Of a stretch of DNA of 58,983 bases, positions 53,711 to 58,983 are shown piece after piece. Within the stretch, counting starts at the first letter, position 1; every line of letters starts with the position of its first letter. The position numbers and the translations under genes were made by a program. The stretch covers positions 1-58,983 of the forward strand of contig NZ_BOOK01000023.1 of assembly GCF_016863195.1 (NCBI RefSeq), given 5' to 3'. Below the pieces are notes generated by a model. It was not told the DNA's origin. It ran no database searches and was given only the letters and a program-made list of their open reading frames with translations. The DNA is from Paraplanobispora takensis (lineage in GTDB: Bacteria > Actinomycetota > Actinomycetes > Streptosporangiales > Streptosporangiaceae).

Positions 53711-55014
53711 GTCGTACCCCCCACGGACGATCTCTCCTCCTGCGGATCCTCCGGGGAGGGCTCCACCGGGACAGGCCCCGTCTCCCCGGCGGGACGCTCC
53801 CCCGCGGGCAGGACGGCGTGGACGGTGAAGCCGCCCCCGGGACGGGGGCCGGCGTGCAGCCGTCCGCCGAGCGCCGCGACCCGCTCGCGCATGCCGGTCA
53901 GTCCCACGCCGGGCTCCGGCGCCGCGTCCCGGCCGATGCCGCCGCCGTCGCTGCCGGTGCCGGTGCCGTCTACGTCACCGCCGTCGTCGTCGATCCGCAC
54001 GCTCAGCTCGCCGGGTCCGTACCCGACGCACACCGACGCCGACGCCGGGCCGGCGTGGCGGGCGACGTTGGTGAGCGCCTCCTGCACGATCCGGTAGACG
54101 GCGCGGTCGACCTCGGCGGGCAGGTCCCGCCGGAATCCCGCGACCGTCAGGGTGGCGGGCAGGCCCGTGGCGCGGGCCCGCTCCACCAGGCCGGCCAGGC
54201 GCTCCACCCCGTTGGGGACCGGCTCGTCACCGGGCTCGCGCAGTACCTCCAGGGTCGCGCGCAGCTCGCGCATCGCCTCCCGGCCGGCCTCCTGGATCGC
54301 CAGGAGCGCGGCGGGCACCTCCTCTCCCCGCTTGCGCGCGAGGTGGACGGCGACCCCGGCCTGCACCTTGATGATCGAGATGGTGTGGGTGAGCGAGTCG
54401 TGCAGTTCCCTGGCGATGCGCAGCCGCTCCTCTCCGGCGCGGCGGAGCGCGGTCTCCTCACGGGTGCGCTCGGCCTCGGCCGCCCGTTCCTCGACCTGGC
54501 GGAGGTAGGCCAGGCGGTGCCGGGACACCGTCCCGGCCACCGCGGCGGCGACGAACCAGCCCAGCAGCAGGATCGTGCGCTGGACGATCTGCTCGGCGGG
54601 CTGCCCGGCGGACGCGCCCAGGTCGGTCGCCAGGAAGGCACCGAGGAAGACCGCGCCCGCGCCCGCCGCGAGCGTCCGACGGCCCGCCCCGACCGCGGCG
54701 TAGACGGTGATCAGGACCGGGACGGCCGCCGGAGGACCGGGATGCGCCCGCAGGGAGTAGAGGGTCATGCACGCCGCGGCGACGAGCAGGGCCGCGACCG
54801 GCGCTCTGCGGCACGCGGCGATCGCCGGCCCGCAGACCAGGATGAGTAGATAGTCCAAAACCTGCGGCCGGGGAGCCGGCGGCGGCGCGGACAGCGCTCC
54901 GGCGACGAGGAACACCACGACCGCCCCCGCGAGCGCCGCCTCGGGCACGTATCGGCGCCACCCGATCCCGGCCCCTCCCCGCCCGGTCCGCGGCCCCGCG
55001 TGATCACTGCCCAT
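53707..55014 (-). CDS. membrane sensor histidine kinase (second)
   Basis: A 435-aa HisKA_3 kinase. Four to five hydrophobic segments lie between residues 25 and 165; phospho-acceptor His is in LRIARELHDSLTHTISIIK; N-box RIVQEALTNVARHAG and G-box GVGLTGMRERVAALGGRL follow. A Gly/Asp-rich insertion (DDGGDVDGTGTGSDGGGIG) sits in the ATP lid, and a Pro/Glu-rich tail follows the catalytic domain. Coupled to the response regulator downstream. Confidence 0.92.
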   Translation of the reverse strand: MGSDHAGPRTGRGGAGIGWRRYVPEAALAGAVVVFLVAGALSAPPPAPRPQVLDYLLILVCGPAIAACRRAPVAALLVAAACMTLYSLRAHPGPPAAVPVLITVYAAVGAGRRTLAAGAGAVFLGAFLATDLGASAGQPAEQIVQRTILLLGWFVAAAVAGTVSRHRLAYLRQVEERAAEAERTREETALRRAGEERLRIARELHDSLTHTISIIKVQAGVAVHLARKRGEEVPAALLAIQEAGREAMRELRATLEVLREPGDEPVPNGVERLAGLVERARATGLPATLTVAGFRRDLPAEVDRAVYRIVQEALTNVARHAGPASASVCVGYGPGELSVRIDDDGGDVDGTGTGSDGGGIGRDAAPEPGVGLTGMRERVAALGGRLHAGPRPGGGFTVHAVLPAGERPAGETGPVPVEPSPEDPQEERSSVGGTT

Positions 55015-55179
55015 TCCCGCACATTAACCCCGCCCCCGCCCCGCCCGCCTCCCCACCGGAAGGGAACTCCCGCTACTCCCGGCGGCGTAGATCCGCGCCG
55101 GCTGCGCCCCGGGCGGCAGCCGCGGAAGCCGCCCCGGGAACGACGACCGGCGGCTCGCCGCCGGGCGACGATTGCTGGC

Positions 55180-55602
55180 GTGAACCTCGAACAACGTCTC
55201 ATCGCCCTGCTGACCGTCCTGCCGCGGGAGCTCGCTTTCGGGCAGGAGGACCCCGGGACGGTCCTGGACCGCTACTACACACCCGAGATCGTCTACGTCA
55301 GCGACGGGATCGCCCTCGACCGGGACAGGCTCGTCGCGCATGCCCGCCCCGCGCGCAGGAACGGGCGCCTCCTGCGGGTGGACGTGCACGAGACGCTGGT
55401 GTCCGGCGACCGGGCCGCCGCCCGCAGCGTCCTCCACGCGGTCATGCGGAAGGGGAAGGCCGTGACGATGGAGATCTACACGTTCGCGCGCTTCGCCCCG
55501 GACGGGCGGGTGTACCGGATCGACTCGATCACCCGCGCCCTCCCTGCCCCGGACCCGGCCCCGGCCCCGGCCCCGGACCCGGCCGACGGCCTCACGCGAT
55601 GA
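55180..55602 (+). CDS. NTF2-like (SnoaL-type) domain protein
   Basis: A 140-aa single-domain protein: helices with EDPGTVLDRYYTPEIVYVSDG, a beta sheet with RSVLHAVMRKGKAVTMEIYTFARFAPDGRVYRIDSI, the pattern of polyketide-cyclase-like/NTF2 folds. C-terminal Pro/Ala/Asp repeats (PAPDPAPAPAPDP) come from a short DNA repeat. GTG at 55180 is chosen since MNLEQRL-like starts fit; no strong Shine-Dalgarno. Its last 11 bp overlap the convergent GAF gene. Confidence 0.7.
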   Translation: MNLEQRLIALLTVLPRELAFGQEDPGTVLDRYYTPEIVYVSDGIALDRDRLVAHARPARRNGRLLRVDVHETLVSGDRAAARSVLHAVMRKGKAVTMEIYTFARFAPDGRVYRIDSITRALPAPDPAPAPAPDPADGLTR

Positions 55603-56233
55603 GGTCGCGCAGCGAGCCGATCAGGCGCAGCCCCGCGCTCCTGCGCTCGGCCCCCAGGTCCTCGAAGGCCCGCACCACCGAGATCAGTTCACCGTAGTCG
55701 GCCCCGTGACTCTCCAGCGCGGCGCCGGCGCTGCGGCCCCGCTGGGCGATCCGCAACGCCAGCGCGGCCTGTACGGCGAACAGCGACAGCAGGTCCAGCT
55801 CGGAGATGGCCGACCTGGCCTGCGGCGCGGGGTCGAGCACCTCCAGAACGCCGCCGACGTGCTCATCGTGGACGAGCGGCACCGCCATGATGACGCCGGG
55901 CACGTATCCGGTGGACTCGGCCAGGTCGTGGGCGAAGGCGGGACTGCCCGACAGGTCGTCGATGATCATGGGTTCGCCGGAGGCGAGCACCCATCCGGCG
56001 ATGCCGCGGTCGGCGGGGAAGGCCCTCCCGACCAGGGACTCCTGTCCGGCGCCCGCGACGGCCTCGAAGAGCAGCTCGCCGCGCTCGGGGACGAACATGA
56101 AGATCGAACTGGCCTGCGCGGCGAAGATGGCCCTGGCCACCTCGACGATCGACTGCAGGAGCCGCCGATGGTCGCCGTCGGCGCCGGCCACGGCGGCCGT
56201 GACGGTGGCGACGAGGCCGGGGTCGCTGCTCAT
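55592..56233 (-). CDS. GAF domain protein
   Basis: A 213-aa cytoplasmic protein with one GAF domain (about residues 20-165): LLQSIVEVARAIFAAQASSIFMF, GRAFPADRGIAGWVLASGEPMIIDDL, VPLVHDEHVGGVLEVLD. Only a short helical C-terminus follows, with no output domain, so it probably acts through protein contacts. ATG at 56233 overlaps the subtilisin stop (ATGA). It is last in the operon ATPase/TPR - subtilisin - GAF. Confidence 0.87.
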   Translation of the reverse strand: MSSDPGLVATVTAAVAGADGDHRRLLQSIVEVARAIFAAQASSIFMFVPERGELLFEAVAGAGQESLVGRAFPADRGIAGWVLASGEPMIIDDLSGSPAFAHDLAESTGYVPGVIMAVPLVHDEHVGGVLEVLDPAPQARSAISELDLLSLFAVQAALALRIAQRGRSAGAALESHGADYGELISVVRAFEDLGAERRSAGLRLIGSLRDLIA

Positions 56234-57108
56234 AGGTCACCCTTCACGTTTGCAGCGGTCAGGTAGAGGACGTTCTTGAGCTGGAAGACCGTCAGGGCGG
56301 GGTGCTTGCTCAGGATGAGCGCGCACAGACCCGCGACGTGGGGGGTGGCGAAGCTGTTGCCGGTGCCGCGGGTCGTCTTTCCGCCGGGCCAGGCGACCTC
56401 CACGTCGGACCCGTGGGCGAAGAACTCCACGGGGGGAGCGGGGTTGTACAGCACCAGCCGGGGGTCGCCCTCGGCGTGGCTGCCGACCGAGACGACCGAG
56501 GAGAAACGCCAGGGGTAGCTCTCGACCCGCATGTTGTGGGCCGCGGCCACCAGTACGGTGCGGCGGAAGTAGGCCTCGTCGGCCACCGCGCGCAGCGCGT
56601 CGGCGAACTTGTGCCTGGTGGTGGACAGGCTGAGGTTGACCACGTCGAAGCCCTGCCGTACGGCCCAGCGCAGGCCGGCGACGAAGGCGTCGCCGGAACC
56701 GGAGAAGCCCGCACCCAGGACGCGCACGCTGTACAGCTCGCACTCGGGAGCGAGGCGCCGCACGATGCCCGCGCACGCGGTGCCGTGCCCGGCGGGGTCG
56801 GAGGCCGCGCTCTCCCGTACGACCGGGGCGCCGTCCGGGCCGGGCTCGACCGCGTAGGCGCCGGTGACGGGCCCGACCAGGGGGTGGTCGCCGTCGACCC
56901 CGCTGTCGACGACGCACACCCGTACGCCACGGCCCGTGCTGCCGCCCCAGGCCCACTCGGGAGTGATCCGCGGGGCCCACTCCGCGGTCACCGGTATGTC
57001 GGCCGAGGTCAGGTCCCGCATGTTCCAGACCAGCCCGGTGATCTCAGGGCGTACGGCTCCTTCCACCGCACCCGGCGTCATGGCGCCTCCTCCGGCGGCG
57101 TGGGACAT
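56230..57108 (-). CDS. intracellular subtilisin-family (S8) serine peptidase
   Basis: A 292-aa S8 peptidase with an intact triad: Asp68 in VVDSGVDGDHP, His108 in GHGTACAGI, Ser252 in GTGNSFATPHVAG, with oxyanion Asn in AAAHNMR. There is no signal peptide and only ~60 residues precede the catalytic domain, so it should act in the cytoplasm and has no classical pro-domain. The start overlaps the upstream ATPase stop (TGATG), the stop overlaps the GAF start. Such gene coupling suggests regulated proteolysis controlled by the ATPase. Confidence 0.9.
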   Translation of the reverse strand: MSHAAGGGAMTPGAVEGAVRPEITGLVWNMRDLTSADIPVTAEWAPRITPEWAWGGSTGRGVRVCVVDSGVDGDHPLVGPVTGAYAVEPGPDGAPVVRESAASDPAGHGTACAGIVRRLAPECELYSVRVLGAGFSGSGDAFVAGLRWAVRQGFDVVNLSLSTTRHKFADALRAVADEAYFRRTVLVAAAHNMRVESYPWRFSSVVSVGSHAEGDPRLVLYNPAPPVEFFAHGSDVEVAWPGGKTTRGTGNSFATPHVAGLCALILSKHPALTVFQLKNVLYLTAANVKGDL

Positions 57109-58983
57109 CACGGCGCCTCCAGGGTGGCCAGCAGTGCGCCCGCGCGGACCGCGCCCACCCGGTGCCCCTTGGCGGCGAAGCGCTCGGCGGCCTGCTCCGC
57201 GGCGGCCCGCGCCGCCTCCCGGTCCGCCCCCCGATCCGCCCATGCGGCCAGGACGTGCGCCTGGTCGAGCAGTACGGCCCCCTGGCAGGCGGGGGAGTCG
57301 GTGTCCAGCGCCTGCCGTACCGCCTCGGCCGCCAGGGCCCGGGCCCGGGCCGGGTCGTCGCAGAGCGCCCTGGCCTTCATGCCCAGCAGCTCGGCCCGGT
57401 TGATGGGCAGCGCCCCGGGGGCGCTGCCCAGGGCCAGGGCGATCCAGCCGCACGCGCCGGCCGGGTCGCCCCGGTCCAGCCGGGCTCTGGCCAGGTCGCG
57501 CCAGGCCATGGTGCGCAGCTGCCCGTCCCCCAGCAGCTCGGCCGCCGCGCAGGAGCGGCGCAGCGCCCTCTCGGCCGCCTCCGGACGGTCGTCGAGCAGG
57601 TCGAGGAAGGCGGCGAACAGCGGCAGGAACACCTCGGCGTAGGCGTGGCCGATCCCGGTCATCGTCGACTCGGCCGTCCGGAAGGCGGCCCGGGCCTCGG
57701 TGAAGTCCCCGCGCATGGCGTGCAGTACGGCCAGCGGGCAGCCGATGGCCGCGGCGACCGTACCGCGCCCCTGGCCGTGTTCGCGCAGCAGGTCCAGGCA
57801 CTGCCCGACCGCCGCTCCGGCCGGCACCGGGCCCAGCTGCAGCGACACCGCCAGGGCGCCGAGCGCGGTGGCCCGCTCCAGCTCGGCCCCGGCGCGGACG
57901 GCATGGCCCAGTGCCTGCTGCAACGTCTCGGTGGCCTCGGTGAAGCGGCCCCGGGCCTGTACGGCCTGCCCGATCCTGAGCCGTGCCCGGGCCAGCCCGA
58001 GATCGTCGCCCGCGGCCCGGAAGACCGTCAGGCAGTCCCTGGCGACCTCCACGGAGGGTTCGGGTTCGAGATGCCCGAGGAACAGCCGGGCATGCGCCGC
58101 CACGACCGCCGCCTCCCCGGTCATGGTCTCCGCTTCGGCCAGGACCTCGCGCAGCAGCCGCTCGCCGCGCTCGACCTCGCCGAGCATCACCCGGGTCTCG
58201 CCCAGCCGCTCCGCCGCCCCCAGCCGGAGCGGGTCGCCGGGGCCGTACAGGTCCGCGGCCCGTTCCAGCAGCCCGGCGGCCCGGCTCAGGTCGCCCCGGT
58301 GCAGCGCGGAGATCCCGGCGGCCGACAGGCGCGCGGCGGCCGTGTCGCGCAGCCGCACCGCGTGCTCGCCGGGACGGCCCAGCCCGGTGCGGTGCCGGTA
58401 GGCCTGTTCCAGGTGGCGGCCGATCGTCTCGTCGTCGTCTCCCCGCCCGGCCAGCCAGTGGGCCAGCTTCTCGTGCAGTCCGGCGAGTCTGCGCTTGGAG
58501 ACCGCCTGGTAGCAGACCTCCTGGATGAGGCCGCTGGCGAAGCGCAGCCGGCCGTCCCCCAGGTGGTCGAGGAAACGGCCGCGGACCAGCGCCGCGACGT
58601 TCTCCTCCGGGGCGTCCAGCGCGCGCAGATGAGCGAGGGTGAACTCCCTGCCCGCGACCGCCGCGCACTCCAGGACCGCGCGCTCCGGCCCGGCCGCGGC
58701 CTCGACGCGGGCGGCGATGAGGGCGCGCACACTCAGCGGGAGCCGTTCGGGGTCCCCTCCGTCCCCGAGCATGGTCATGAGCTGCTCGATGAACAGCGGG
58801 TTGCCCTCGGCGCGGGCCACCACCCGGTCCGCCACCCGCCCCTCCGCCACGCTGCTCTCCGCCATGACGGCGCCGTGCGCGCTCACCTCGTCCAGTTCGT
58901 GGGCGGCCAGTTCGTGGGCGGCCAGTTCGTGGGCGGCCAGTTCGTGGGCGGCCAGTTCGTGGGCGGCCAGTTCGTGGGCGGCC
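57108..58983 (-). CDS. AAA/STAND-type ATPase with TPR-like repeats (N-terminus beyond window)
   Basis: C-terminal 624 codons of a larger protein running off the right edge. The visible N-terminal part is the end of an ATPase module with VADRVVARAEGNPLFIEQLM, the block seen in class-3 cyclase-associated and MalT/STAND ATPases, then a winged-helix-like segment (RALIAARVEAAAGPERAVLECAAVAGREF). From about 240 residues before the stop and beyond, helical TPR-like repeats dominate. Six AHELA repeats sit just before the ATPase end. A cyclase or kinase domain may lie upstream, unseen. Stop overlaps the subtilisin start. Confidence 0.8.
   Translation of the reverse strand, partial: AAHELAAHELAAHELAAHELAAHELAAHELDEVSAHGAVMAESSVAEGRVADRVVARAEGNPLFIEQLMTMLGDGGDPERLPLSVRALIAARVEAAAGPERAVLECAAVAGREFTLAHLRALDAPEENVAALVRGRFLDHLGDGRLRFASGLIQEVCYQAVSKRRLAGLHEKLAHWLAGRGDDDETIGRHLEQAYRHRTGLGRPGEHAVRLRDTAAARLSAAGISALHRGDLSRAAGLLERAADLYGPGDPLRLGAAERLGETRVMLGEVERGERLLREVLAEAETMTGEAAVVAAHARLFLGHLEPEPSVEVARDCLTVFRAAGDDLGLARARLRIGQAVQARGRFTEATETLQQALGHAVRAGAELERATALGALAVSLQLGPVPAGAAVGQCLDLLREHGQGRGTVAAAIGCPLAVLHAMRGDFTEARAAFRTAESTMTGIGHAYAEVFLPLFAAFLDLLDDRPEAAERALRRSCAAAELLGDGQLRTMAWRDLARARLDRGDPAGACGWIALALGSAPGALPINRAELLGMKARALCDDPARARALAAEAVRQALDTDSPACQGAVLLDQAHVLAAWADRGADREAARAAAEQAAERFAAKGHRVGAVRAGALLATLEAP
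58891..58983. repeat. 15-bp in-frame tandem repeat at the window edge
   Basis: Six consecutive 15-mers of GCCAGTTCGTGGGCG (first copy begins with T) from 58891 to 58980, plus the first three bases of a seventh at the edge. On the coding strand each unit gives Ala-His-Glu-Leu-Ala. The array may continue past the window. Confidence 0.95.

Noticed and set aside
58891-58983. CRISPR-like array at the right edge
   Set aside because: The units are contiguous 15-mers with no spacers and lie in frame inside a coding sequence.

Overview
This is a very GC-rich chromosomal window from an actinomycete. Start codons are ATG, GTG or occasionally TTG, there are many 4-nt stop/start overlaps, and paralogous LacI, MarR, TetR and two-component regulators are frequent. 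The gene content (AA10 polysaccharide monooxygenase, RhaEW-type rhamnose pathway, BTAD regulator, ECF42 sigma factor, putative class-3 cyclase-like ATPase) would suit a soil genus such as those in Streptosporangiales. That placement is inference; no rRNA or other marker gene is present.

Layout. 1-1.6 kb: end of a steroid ring C/D catabolic operon (echA20-ipdA). 1.7-4.6 kb: an ECF42 sigma factor with its DGPF/YCII partner, then an Lrp regulator divergent from a DUF2000 gene. 4.9-9.1 kb: acyl-CoA dehydrogenase, alpha/beta hydrolase and a DrrAB-like ABC exporter. 9.1-12.3 kb: a large BTAD/NB-ARC regulator. 12.6-16.6 kb: a ChvE-MmsA-MmsB sugar importer. 16.7-22.1 kb: phosphoribosyltransferase-hydrolase fusion, MDR oxidoreductase, DUF2306 membrane protein and a two-component system. 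22.3-23.8 kb: DUF305 lipoprotein and secreted AA10 LPMO. 24-27.3 kb: P450, a TetR/methyltransferase divergent pair and an orphan DGPF protein. 28.4-32.9 kb: phosphoesterase and metH, the latter behind a predicted S-adenosylhomocysteine riboswitch. 33-45 kb: an NmrA-like reductase, then a complete L-rhamnose locus (transporter rhaT-P-Q-S, rhaM, rhaI, fused aldolase/dehydrogenase, LacI regulator, rhaB). 45-48 kb: a secreted metallopeptidase homologue that has lost its metal site, a small monooxygenase-like protein, a membrane Mrr-type nuclease and an RNA ligase. 48-53 kb: two MarR genes, a PadR gene, a pyridoxamine-oxidase-like protein, an NmrA-like protein and an SRPBCC protein. 53-55 kb: a second two-component system. 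55-59 kb: an NTF2-like protein converging on a tightly overlapping operon of an ATPase/TPR protein (cut by the right edge), an intracellular subtilisin and a GAF protein.

How the parts work together. In the rhamnose locus, import, mutarotation, isomerisation, phosphorylation and cleavage are all encoded, and two similar 16-bp operators face each other across the rhaT/lacI gap. The SAH riboswitch lets the waste product of methylation raise translation of the enzyme that recycles homocysteine. Several divergent regulator/target pairs share one palindrome that carries both promoters and start codons.

The most unusual items are the SAH-responsive metH leader with an explicit Shine-Dalgarno-sequestering hairpin, the 34-bp palindrome containing two overlapping start codons and two -10 boxes at 50.07-50.10 kb, the triple operator at 26.07-26.13 kb, and the ATPase-subtilisin-GAF operon with its 15-bp in-frame repeat at the right edge. 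Long open frames on the strand opposite real genes are GC-driven shadows and are not annotated.
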